The translations under genes were made by a program, and so were the position numbers. Shown here in pieces: positions 41,580 to 52,175 of a stretch of DNA of 64,000 nt (positions are counted from its first letter, which is position 1; each line of letters starts with the position of its first letter). The notes beneath the pieces were generated by a model, which worked only from the letters and a program-made list of their open reading frames with translations, was not told where the DNA came from and searched no databases. The DNA lies in the NCBI GenBank assembly GCA_018398585.1, contig JAGTTD010000011.1, positions 15,615,346 to 15,679,345 on the forward strand. The letters run 5' to 3'. Origin of the DNA: Simmondsia chinensis. Its lineage: Eukaryota > Streptophyta > Magnoliopsida > Caryophyllales > Simmondsiaceae.

Positions 41580-43370
41580 AACTCAGGGAACTGACTCTTG
41601 AGAAACCTAAAGTCTTCCCAGGTTGCTGCAATCTGTCCCAAATTTGTCCATTCTACCAGCACTTGCTCAACTCTCTATCCCTTCTATTGTATTGTTCTTG
41701 AACCCAAGATTGCAACTGGTTCCTGGAGAATCATTCCACTTGAACTTGCTAAGGGAGGCTGGCTGGAGCATTTGGTGTCATCCTTGATATGCTTCTTCAA
41801 GAGTGACACATGGAAAATAGGATGAATGAAAGCTTCAGGGGGCAATTCTAACTTGTATGCCACTACTCCAATCTTCTGTAAGATCTTGTAAGGCCCAAAA
41901 TACCGTGCGATGAGCTTGACATTCTTGCGTATTGCAACTGATGATTGTCTATAAGGTTGCAATTTTAAGTAAACCATATCCCCTACCTCGAAGGACTTTT
42001 TAAAATCTCTTTTTGTCAGCAAAAAACTTCATCCTCGCTTGAGCTAGCTGCAAGTTATCCTTCAATTGCTGAGTTCGATATGGGCTGCCTCAATCTATTT
42101 TATTTGATAAGGACATGCTATTCACAAGCACATTTTGGAAGGAATTGTTTAGATTGTTGGGATCAGCATTAACCTTGAGTTCTACTTACCATCCTCAAAC
42201 AAAAGGGCAGACTGAGAGGTTGAATCAGAGTGTAGAGCAATACTTGCGCATCATGTCCTTCAACAATCCCAAGCTGTGGTGCAAATGGCTGTCATTAGAT
42301 GAGCATTGGTATAATACTCATGCTCATTCTTCTCATGGCACCAATCCTTTCAAGGCCTTATATGGATATGATCCTCCTTATCCTATTCTGCCTCAAGTTA
42401 GCTCCACTCATGTTAGTGAGGTGGAGGAAGTTATCAAGCAAAGGAAGCAGAGTTTGTAAATGTTATCTAATAAGGATTTGGTAAGTCCTTCAGCAGATAT
42501 GGGATGATTGAGGGCTATAAAATGCCCATACTTGGTGAAATGACCAATGACCACCCAAATGATATCTTTCCCTTCAGATTTCGGCAGCCTCTCTATGAAA
42601 TCCATGCTGATTTGTTGCGAAGCTCCCTGTGGTACATGTAGAGGTTGCAATAAACCAGGATAAGGAGTGAGATTAGTCTTAGTGGTTTGGCACACTTCAC
42701 AGGTTTGCACACATGCTATCACATCTTTCTTCATCCCATGGCAGAAGAAATGCTGCTTAATTCTTTGATAAGATCCCTCAATGCCTGAATGTCCACCTAG
42801 TGCTGAAGAATGAAAGCCAATATGATTTGTTTCCTCAAATCAGAGGTAGCTCCAATGTAAACCTTCCCTTTTATCCTCAAGATGCCATTCAACAAGGTTA
42901 CTTCTGAACCATTCCCCGTTGCTGCTGGACCTTGAACACTCAAGGATGTTATTTGATCTTGAGCAAATGAATCTTGCTCATATGACTTGTAAATTTCCTT
43001 CATCCACTCAGGAACTACAATTGTGACAGCTGAACAAGACCCTTCTTCCACTCCTTCTTGCCTTCTGGATAAGGCATATGCAGCAACATTTTCTTTCCCC
43101 CTTCTATGCTCAAAGGTATAGTTCAAACCCAACATTTTTATCAAGCCATTCTTCTATACCCTTGTGGATATCTTATGTTCCGGAAAATATTTTAGGCTTC
43201 GATGGTCTGTTTTGATCACAAAGTGGTGTTCCTCTAGGTATTGTCTCCACTTTTCCACGGCTAAGAGTATGGCTAAGTACTCCTCCTCATATTGGACAGA
43301 CTCAAGTGCCTTGGGCTGAGAGACTGGCTTAAGTAGGCAATTGGCCTGCCTTGCTGAGATAGAACTGTTG
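41580..43370 (-). pseudogene. Gypsy element 2 pol, 3' part: RNase H end, integrase, C-terminus
   Basis: Minus-strand reading from right to left gives the end of RNase H (EEEYLAILLAVEKWRQYL and TDHRSLKYF, 43154-43370). The RNase H/integrase linker (42797-43144) has GKENVAAYALSRRQ, then the integrase zinc region and first catalytic block follow (42440-42734: QTCEVCQTTK, SMDFIERLP). A segment in inverted orientation is at 42080-42453. The C-terminal block (41684-42022) has [20 protein letters not shown] and [12 protein letters not shown]. It is chromovirus-like in wording. Stops and frameshifts are present. The gene is cut at 43376 by the copia insertion and resumes at 56992. Confidence 0.88.
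42080..42453 (+). pseudogene. Inverted integrase segment within gypsy element 2
   Basis: About 375 bp reads as gypsy integrase only on the plus strand (GLPQSILFDKDMLFTSTFW, STYHPQTKGQTERLNQSVEQ, up to VEEVIKQRKQ). The flanking pol on both sides reads only on the minus strand. The missing piece of the minus-strand protein is exactly this segment, and flanking and inverted parts are complementary with little or no loss. So a local inversion happened after insertion. Confidence 0.85.
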
Positions 43371-43375
43371 GGAAA

Positions 43376-45263
43376 AAGATATGAATTTTGGTTGAAAAAT
43401 AAACTCTGATGCCGACTATTGGGTTCACAGTTTTCAACTATGGTCACAACAATAGGCACCTATTAGAGCACTTAGAGTAGGAGACTCTTCTCTCTACCTA
43501 AGCCCTCAGTCGGAGAGTCATGCATCGTGACTCTAAATCCTTTGCCCTAATACAGGTTGTTGGGATGAATTTTAAAAATTCTCCCTACTTTCCTAAAGTT
43601 AACGCAGCGGAACAGGTTTAGAATTTCGTAACTCTAAATCTAGGGTTGATTTAAAATTCTTAATTTTAAATCTACTGACTTAAATTCATAATTTAAATCA
43701 ACAGATCTAAATTCTTAATTTAGATCTATAGGCCTTTTACTCTAATACATTCATAACAAAACATAAACTTAAACATGTATAATAACGAATACTGTAAATA
43801 AATAGAAAAGTGAAACTCAAAGAAGAAGGAAAGAAGAACATACCTGAAATTGCTTCAATAAAAAAGAAAACCAAAAAAATCGAGACCCCGCGATCTTCTA
43901 CGCAATGACCTTGAACTGCCCGGAGGGTGGGCTCCGAAAAATATTAAACTCAGGAAAGAAAAATTTCAACGGAAATTTTTTGCTCCAATTAGATCTCCGA
44001 AACAATTTCAGAAACCCTACAGAAATATTTCAACTTGAATGCCAAACCTTGGAATAAGCACCTCTATTTATAGAAGTATTCCAGAGCGAAAAATCCAATT
44101 TTAATGGACGTGGGATTGCCCAGTTAAAATCAAAACGCGTAGTTTTATTTAAAAAGCAATTAAAACGCTACGTTTCAACCCCAAGTCAAACGCGTCCGTG
44201 GTCCACCAGCGCCGTGACACATGTCATCGCTATCCATGGTGGACGTCCCAGCGCGCCTTCTGATTCGATTCACGCGGATAGCGAGCTGTGTTGTTTTTTT
44301 TTGTATTTTTTTTTTAATTTGCTTTGTTTTTCACGTGTAAAAATTCATCCTATTAATTTTAATTTTTCAAAATTATTTTATTTTATAATTTTAAAATTTT
44401 TTATTCATCTCATAAATAATGTTTGGCAAAATTAGCTTTACCCATCTTATGGATAAATAATTCATCTCATGAATTCTTTAATATTTTTTCAATGACAATA
44501 AAATACAGAGGCTTGCGCAGGGACCTCAGGGACAATTTAAATCTTGCTCCAAATGGGTTAAATTAAACCATCTCATGATATTAATTTAATTACCATTTAA
44601 TGGGACTTAATTCCACTAAATAAATCTCACTGCACTCCAGACTTAAATTATTTATTCGATATCTCCCTAATAAACTGTATTGATGATAACAAACCCTCCA
44701 CTAGATGTCCATGACAAAGGATAAATATAACCACTACCATTATCCTTTTCACAGCTTCTCCATTAGTTACCGACTCGCCCTTCACTGAATAATTCATTTG
44801 TACTTGAACATATTCACAGTATAAATTCTAAATGTCAAACACTTGGAATACTTTGGCCAAAGTTTCGAAACTATTCAAATATTTGCGAATCAACTAAGGG
44901 GACATCTATATCTCATAAGAGACTGTAGATTCCCTATTGAATACCTGATCCTTGTCACACTTCACGTCGCTACCCAGTGTACGTGGAATTCAGTCATTCT
45001 TTTAGACCTTACTTATAGTACACCAAAGTAACTAACGCTCCATGCACAAGTCCAGAATACCCTTAGGATTTAGAGTCGTCGTTCAAACAGTACAACGTGA
45101 ATCACTTATCTCCGATAGTAGTCTAGAAATAACTAATCCACATGGTCCAACTCAGTGTGTCAATCTTATAAAACACACTAACGTAACACTTTTCGATCTC
45201 TATCCACATGACCAAGACAAGTCATCTAAAGTGTCACGTTATAGTCTTAACATACAAGTGGTC
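43376..45263 (-). repeat. Truncated left LTR of the long-LTR copia
   Basis: It aligns with 54867-56709 over its whole length with small indels (for example, an extra 70-bp stretch near 44510). Similarity ends at 'cttaacatacaagtggt', where the 45264 element starts. Non-coding. Confidence 0.8.
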
Positions 45264-46686
45264 TGTTAAGGTTTCAAAGATTGCTCTTGAGCCTTAACCT
45301 TGGTTGGGATAGAGAGAGTATGAGATGAGAAGAGAATATAGAGTTTAGATGAGATAAGAAGGGAAAGGAGATGAGAAGTAGAGAGAAATATCAAAAGATA
45401 TCAATTCATTCATCAAAGTTATGAGATTACAAGCTAGAACCTCCTATTTATACTACTTATATGATATGATCTAATACAATGAATCTAGCCATATCCTAGT
45501 AACCGACTTAAGCAAGGAAACTTCTAGAACATTTAGAAAATATCTCTAATTAACTAACACTAACTCACTCTAAGATATTTTGGCGCCAAGAGCAAATTAA
45601 CCCAGCACCTGCCACTACCGAACATTTACTGCAGGATTACAATGCAGGGGTAAATGCACTTATTTAAACTAGCAGCTAATGGAACTAATACTAACAATGC
45701 ACCACACTTAACTAAGACCATTACAATGTACAATCAGCCCCTTAGCAGCACACACCAGCTAACAGCAGCAGCAAAGCAGCAGGACAGCAACACAGCCGCC
45801 ACGAGTTCATGCCTCTGATTCTCGGATCATAACATTCCCTTCCCCTTGAGAACATTCTTGTCCTCAAGAATAGAAGAGAGTTGTAACAATGAAGAACCCA
45901 ATTGCATATGAAAAGATAGCTGAAGTGATGAATTCTTGCTGAAATCAGCAGCTGGATGCAAAAGACTAAAGCAGTTCAACCTGAATTGTCTGCAGCACAT
46001 TGTATGTAGTTTATCTCGATACCATAATTCAGGAGGTCTTCCCTGATCAAACCAAACGTCAACAACACACCCACAGCTCCTCATAATGCAGTTAACACAG
46101 CTCAAAACCCTGTCTTGCTGCTGAGAATCATCCCACGCATCAGAACTTCGGAATTTCAGCTTGTAGAATGCTGCACAACAGATTTTGTATGTCATTAGCC
46201 ACACAAAAATGCATTTGAAGTCCTTTAACACCTCGGGAGGCCTTCCAAACTCAAACCAAAAGAACCCAACATCAAAAATCTGCTTGTAGGCATTTCCCAT
46301 TGCAGCTCACACAGCCCCAAATCTTGATCATGGCAACCAAACACATTAAAATCCAATAAGAGTGCAGCTGCCAATCTTTCATCTTGGATCTTATCCAGAA
46401 TTTGTATTGCTCACACATCCACATACTAAACCAACTCATAACATGCTCCACAAATTCTTGATTGCTTCCCAATTGCACATAATTTGTTGCAGAACCCAGA
46501 ATTTCAGCAATGCAAACCCGGTGCAACTCATAATGACAGATTTCAGCTCAATTTATGTCCAAATGGAAGCTCATTGATGCGAACAAGTTATTACATCTTC
46601 CCAAAATCATGATGACACCAATCACATTCCCTCTGAGCATCTCCTTTACTGCTGTCAATGAAAGAATTAGAACTCTCCCAAAATTC
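45264..46686 (-). mobile_element. 3' end of a second non-autonomous gypsy derivative
   Basis: A 571-bp LTR (45264-45834; TGTTAAGG...GATCATAACA) adjoins a minus-strand polypurine stretch (GTTCTCAAGGGGAAGGGAA) and a coding remnant ending SSILEDKNVLKGKGML. The same tail (FILEDKNVFKGEGML) ends the coding part of the 354-4103 element. LTR structure and outer purine repeats are also alike, so both belong to one superfamily. The 5' part is missing: at 46687 the sequence switches to the LTR of gypsy element 1. Confidence 0.6.
45827..46526 (-). pseudogene. Unknown ORF fragments of the second non-autonomous element
   Basis: Two overlapping minus-strand frames (45827-46300 and 46272-46526). The first has repeated phrases FGRPPEVLKDF and QGRPPELWYRD with several Cys residues. 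The RPPE phrase also occurs in the orphan ORF at 954-1664. The second is Met/Trp-rich and may be chance. No known domain is recognised. Confidence 0.35.
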
Positions 46687-46752
46687 CCACTAGACCAACC
46701 GACCTCCTAAGGCGCCAAAAATGACCCAACTAACTTTTGAATACATGATATC

Positions 46753-49667
46753 TCAACAATGAAGACTATACCCAAGACTACAACCAAAAATTACAATCAA
46801 AACTAACGATTCGTAACATTCCCTCCCTCTTGAGAAACTTCTTGTCCTCAAGGAGTAAAATTTGGGAATTGGCTCTTCAAGAAATTGCAATTTTCCCGAG
46901 TCACAAAGCTCTTGTTCAAGTTGCTCCGATTCACCAACACTTCCTACATTGCACCACTTCCCACCTGTAGCTTTTCCGGGCCTTGACCGCAACTGGCAGC
47001 AGTAGCAGCATCCCATTAGACTCTGCTTCAGGTGGCTCCCGAGCAACTTTAGTCCCCTTTTTGACCTGCTTTTTAAGTAGAGAGACATGGAACACCGGGT
47101 GAACGTATGAATGTGAAGGTAAGTCAAGCTTGTATGCAACATTGCCAATTTTCTCCAAGATTTTGTATGGACCAAAGAAACGGGCACTTAGCTTGACATT
47201 TCGCCTGACAGCCAAAGAAGACTGTCTATACGGTTGTAATTTAAGGTAGACCATGGCTCCAACTTCATAGCTTTTGTCTACCCTCTTTTTGTCTGCATAA
47301 AATTTCATTCGTGCCCGAGCTTGTTGTAGATTATCTTTAAGCACTTGCACAATCTGCTTTCTCTGCTGCACTAAATCACCTACTGCTGAATCAGGAACTC
47401 CCGGTTGTTGCAGCAACATTGGAGAAGAAGGAGGATAGCCATACAAGGCTTGGAAAAGGTGAAGTGCTAATGGATGCATGAAAGTGAGTGTCGAACCAAT
47501 ATTCCGCTAAAGAAAGCCAATGATTCCACTCTCTAGGCCGTAAGAAAACCATGCTCCGAAGGTATTGCTCCACACATTGGTTCACACATTCGGTTTGGCC
47601 ATCCGTTTGAGGATGATAAGAGGAACTAAGTGCCAACGTTGTACCCATCAATTTGAACAACTCCCTCCAAAATGTACTTGTGAAAATCTTGTCACGATCT
47701 GACACAATGGATTGAGGCAATCCATGTAATTTATAAATGTTGTCAAGGAAGATCCTTGCCAATTTTTCAGCAGTAACAGGTCGAGCAAGAGCAATGAAAT
47801 GGCTATATTTGGTGAAACGATCCACTACCACCCATATAACTTCCTTGCCTTTAGAACTTGGCAACCCCTCAATGAAATCCATGCTAATGTTGATCCATGC
47901 TCCCTCCGGAATAGGAAGGGGTTGAAGGAGACCCTTGTAACGATGATCTCCCAACTTGGTTTGTTGACAAACCTCACAAGCTTTAACATAATCACTCACT
48001 TCCTTTTTCAAGCTTGGCCAACTAAAATAAGCCTTGACCCTTTGATAAGTGCCTTCTATACCGGCATGACCACCCCAAGCTGCATCATGAAAAGCTTGTA
48101 TAATATGATTTCTCAAACTAGTAGCAGATCCCACATACAGCTTGCCATGAACTCTGATCAGGCCCCTCTGCACTGAAATGCCAGCTTCCCGGTTGATCTT
48201 TTCTGCACCATTCACAAGGGCAGTAGCAACACATTCTTGGGCAAAAGGATCACTCTCATGTGTCTTATAAATCTCTTCCATCCATGAAGGAATCACCACG
48301 GTAGTAGCACTGCAGTACCCAACTTTAGTATCCTCAAACTTCCTAGACAAAGCATCGGCTGTAGCATTTTCTTTGCCCTTTCTATACTCAATGTCATAAT
48401 CAAGACCAAGCATCTTCATAAGGCCCTTCTTTTGAATTCTCGTCACAATCTTTTGCTCAAGGAGATACTTGAGGCTTTGGTGATCCGTTCGAATGATGAA
48501 CTTGTGACCATCCAAGTAATGCCTCCATTTTTCAACGACTAAATGAATTGCTAAATATTCTTTCTCATAAGTCGACATAGCTTGATGCTTGGGACTAAGA
48601 GCTTGACTCAAGTAAGCAATAGGCCTTCCATGTTGAGAAAGAACAGCCCCAATACCTGAGCCGCTTGCATCTGTCTCCAAAACAACGCTCTCGATAAAGT
48701 TTGGCATTACCAACACTGGTGCAGCACACATTGCGTACTTAAGAGCTTCAAATGCAGCCTGAGACCACTCATTCCATGTAAATGCATCCTTCTTCAAGAG
48801 TTCTGTTAAAGGTTTGGCAATAGAACCATATCCTTTGATGAATTTTCTATAATACCCGGTCAATCCCAAAAAACCTATCAATTGCTTCAAGGTGATTGGA
48901 ATTGAGCAATCTTGCATTGCTTGGATCTTAGTAGGATCGGTGGACACTCCTTCTTGAGAGATGATATGGCCCAAATACTCAAGCTTTGTCTGAGCAAACG
49001 AACACTTGGACAACTTTACAAAGAACTTGTGTTGCCGCATCACCACAAAGACTTGTCTAAGGTGAGTGAGGTGATCTTCATAAGTGGAACTATAAATTAG
49101 TATGTCATCGAAGAAAACGAGCACTGATCTTCTCAAGAAGGGCTTGAAAACATCATTCATTGCCGCTTGAAAAGTGGCTGGAGCATTTGTTAGACCGAAA
49201 GGCATAACAACAAACTCGAAATGCCCATGATGAGTCTGAAAAGTAGTCTTATATATATCCGGCTCAAGAACTCTGATTTGATGATACCCCTGTCTCAAAT
49301 CAAGTTTAGAAAAGAAGCATGCTCCATATAACTCGTCGAGCAAATCATCTATGACGGGGATGGGAAACTTATCCTTCACTATTAAGGCATTTAATTGTCG
49401 ATAATCAATGCACATTCTAGCCGAGCCATCTTTCTTCTTCACAAGGATCACAGGTGAAGCAAAAGGACTATGGCTTGGTCTAATGAAACTCATGTGAAGT
49501 AATTCCTTAACTTGTCTTTCAATTTCTGTCTTTTGGCCATGAGCATATCGGTATGGCTTAATCTTGACTGGATCAGCATTTGCACGAAGAGGAATGGCAT
49601 GGTCCACACTCCTTTGAGGAGGGAGACTCTTAGGTTGCTCAAAAATGTCCTCAAACTTTTCCACCAA
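46753..49667 (-). pseudogene. Gypsy element 1 pol: RT, RNase H, integrase
   Basis: The main frame is 47391-49667 (758 codons). RT motifs: CIDYRQLNA, FSKLDLRQGYHQIRV, MPFGLTNAPATFQ, VFFDDILIYS. RNase H: LETDASGSGIGAVLSQ and TDHQSLKYL. Integrase: zinc region HAGIEGTYQRVKAYFSWP to ACEVCQQTK, then catalytic blocks SMDFIEGLP, IVSDRDKIFTSTFW and DGQTECVNQ. A frameshift near 47455 moves the C-terminus to 46931-47479 ([38 protein letters not shown]). A second shift moves the last residues to another frame, with a chromodomain-like end. Apart from these two shifts the polyprotein is well kept, suggesting a fairly recent insertion. Confidence 0.9.
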
Positions 49668-49670
49668 GGC

Positions 49671-50819
49671 CTATACATTTGGCTGGATGTCTTGCTGCAG
49701 CTCAACAGAGGAGATCATAAGCAATTGCCCGAGCCATTGTATTGCTTTCTTCTTGATTCGACCTTGTAAACGTTTACCATTAATCAACTTGAGCTGTGCT
49801 TCCTCTGATATGCCTTGCAAGGATACTTTGGTGCCATGAACCTCAAATGCCACGATCATTTTATCAAAATCAAATACAACCGGATTGAAGGTTCTCATCC
49901 AATCCACACCTAGCACCATATCGCAACCTCCCAAGGGAAGAACTCTAAAATCAAAAGTGAATTGATGATCTTGCATAGACCATGGGAATGCTAGGCACTT
50001 GTTTTGAGTTGTTAGGGAGTTGCCATCAGCCACCATCACCGCCAATGGATGAGTCTTTGTCACTTCATGCCTTACTTTCTTTATCAACTTTGGATCAACA
50101 AAACTATGTGTACTCCCACTATCAATAAGAACAATGATAGAGTTTTTTCCAGCCTTGCCTCTGATTTTGATGGTATTATGAGCTCCACTACCGGTCAATG
50201 CCTTCATTGATATCTCAACTTCATCATCTGTCATCTCATCAGGTGAAGAAAGACCATCACTTTCATTTTCAGCCTCTGAATCTTCACTGCTAGAAACAAC
50301 ACCAGCTCGGGAACCTCTTGCATACATTAATGCCTGAGACCTGCACCTATGTCCAGGCCGATATGGTTGATTACAATGAAAGCATAGCCTCACCGAGCTC
50401 CTATCAACAGCACGCTTAAAACCAGAACTAGAACTGCTCTTTTGCTGTGGCCTGTACTTACTGCCATGCTGCTTGTTCTTGTCACTTGTTTGAAGTTGAG
50501 TAGCTTCAATCAATTTTGCCTTGTTGTAAGCACTCGATAATGTCTTGGGACCAATGGCTTTCACCATATTCTTGATCCTTGGCTTCAATCCACTCACAAA
50601 ACATGAGACATAATAGGATTCTGCATCATCCGGAGCAATGGCTAGAACTGACAGCAAATTAGCTCGTAAGTTCTCAAATCTGATCATATACTCTCTTACG
50701 GTTGAGGTTTGGGACAACTTGTTAAAGCTATCCACAACATTAGTTGACTCATCTTCTCCATAACGTTCACACATTTCTTTTACGAATTGGCTCCAAGAAA
50801 TATTTGGTTTGCTCTTCAA
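49671..50819 (-). pseudogene. Gypsy element 1 gag (C-terminal part) and protease
   Basis: 382 codons: gag core (SWSQFVKEMCERYGEDE, REYMIRFENLRANLLS), zinc knuckle LCFHCNQPYRPGHRCRS, acidic stretch, and protease with the active site LIDSGSTHSFVDPKLIKK. One TAG separates it from the pol frame just downstream (VALVEKF...). This may be a single mutation or a natural readthrough site. Upstream, 50820-50943 has several stops and a frameshift in what should be gag. Confidence 0.88.
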
Positions 50820-50943
50820 TAAACTATAATACCATACCTCATGATCACCATGTAAATGTATTGCGGCTAGCTGGAGCTTTTCATCTTCAGGTATGTTATA
50901 ATATAGAAAATACCGGTCACAATCTTCTTAGCCATTATTCAGG

Positions 50944-51735
50944 TTATATACCATCAAAAGGATCAATCTCCACTCGTGGCTGCTTGTAAGTACCACTCCT
51001 GCCACCAAATGAATTATCATTACTCACTGATCTATGCTGGAAATGTCGATTAGGAGGTCTATCAAGATGCTCGAGCTCATCAACTGCAATTCTGTGATGC
51101 AAAACAGAATTCTGTTGCTTTGAATTGTAATCTACATTCGAGCCATCTGATTTGAAATGAACTTGTCCTAAGGCCCGATCCTGATTTTCTATAGTAATTT
51201 CAGTTTGTGAAGGTTGATTCTCAGCTGATCTAATGTGAATTGAAGGTCCTAGATTAGGTTGCAACATTGGAGATTTGCCTCGAGTCCTGCACAAACCTTC
51301 AGTTCTGTTGACATAAACTTGCTGTTGATCCACTTCAACCGGATGAAAGACCTGACTAGCTGGCTTAAGGATTGCGCTAACACTGGATTCTCCTTGCTTA
51401 TTAACCCGATCCTGCAATTGTCCAAGCTTCACCTCAATTTGTTGTAGCCGATCTTCCTTATTCGCATCTTTTTCCAACAACAATGTCAAAATTCGATCTA
51501 TCTTTTGATCGAGCTTATCTACATTGCTAAGGCAATCACTGATGTCTTGAAGATGAGAAATTGTGAGGAACTGAGGTTCATTTGTAGCATTTACACCAGC
51601 TTCAACAGTGAGAGATGCATCAGCACCTACAACTGCAGCAGCATAAGTATCCGGACCAGGTGCATTTGCTCCTCCAGCTCCGGATCTAGTTCTAACACCT
51701 TCGATCATGTTTTTCTTTGATTTTTCCAGCCTCAA
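50944..51735 (-). pseudogene. Gypsy element 1 gag N-terminus
   Basis: 263 codons starting MRLEKSKKNMIEGVRTRSGAGG, with a coiled-coil-like DQKIDRILTLLLEKDANKED and EDRLQQIEVKLGQLQDRV. It ends RVEIDPFDGI just before the conserved gag core, where stops break the frame. The VRTRSGAG start matches the non-autonomous element at 2509. Confidence 0.8.
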
Positions 51736-51759
51736 TCAATCAATTGATTGCTTGAACCA

Positions 51760-51771
51760 GCTCTGATACCA
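51760..51771 (-). other. Primer-binding site of gypsy element 1
   Basis: The minus strand reads TGGTATCAGAGC, two bases inside the 5' LTR: an exact initiator tRNA-Met match. Confidence 0.85.
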
Positions 51772-51773
51772 AT

Positions 51774-52175
51774 TGTTAGCTTCCAATTAGAAATTGAAAG
51801 ACTAACCTTGTAGAAGAAAGAGTTGAGATGAGAAGAGAAGTGAAAGGGGATGAGAAATAGAGAAGGAGATGAGAAGAGAGAGAGAAATTCCAAAGGAAAT
51901 TCTGAATTCTATTCATTGAATGCTTAAATTACATGCTTAGAGCTTATTTATACAAAATTAGAAACATTGAACCTAACCAACCAACTCTAACTGACTCAAA
52001 TGAAATCTGGCGCCAAAATGCAGATAGCCGCCAGATTTGACTGCCACTAGACCAACCGACCTCCTAAGGCGCCAAAAACGACCCAACTAACTTTTGAATA
52101 CATGATATCTCAACAATGAAGACAATACCCAAGACTACAACCAAAAATTACAATCAAAACTAACGATTCGTAACA
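51774..52175 (-). repeat. 5' LTR of gypsy element 1
   Basis: 402 bp from TGTTAGC to GTAACA. Its last 132 bp recur at 46687-46818 with only a few differences, as expected of a young element. Confidence 0.85.

Larger units (their letters stand above)
46687..52175 (-). mobile_element. Gypsy element 1 (chromovirus-like), nearly complete, 3' LTR truncated
   Basis: The 5' LTR is at 51774-52175 (402 bp, TGTTAGC...GTAACA), with a tRNA-Met primer-binding site at 51760-51771. Gag, protease, RT, RNase H and integrase follow in gypsy order, then a polypurine stretch near 46819 and only the last 132 bp of the 3' LTR (46687-46818, equal to 52044-52175). RT and integrase keep their catalytic motifs. Gag has stops and pol has two frameshifts near its end. 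No matching TSD is seen. Confidence 0.85.

Noticed and set aside
44214..45269. Small plus-strand open frames in the long copia LTR
   Set aside because: The copy at 55700-56790 does not keep them consistently, and LTRs of this type are non-coding.
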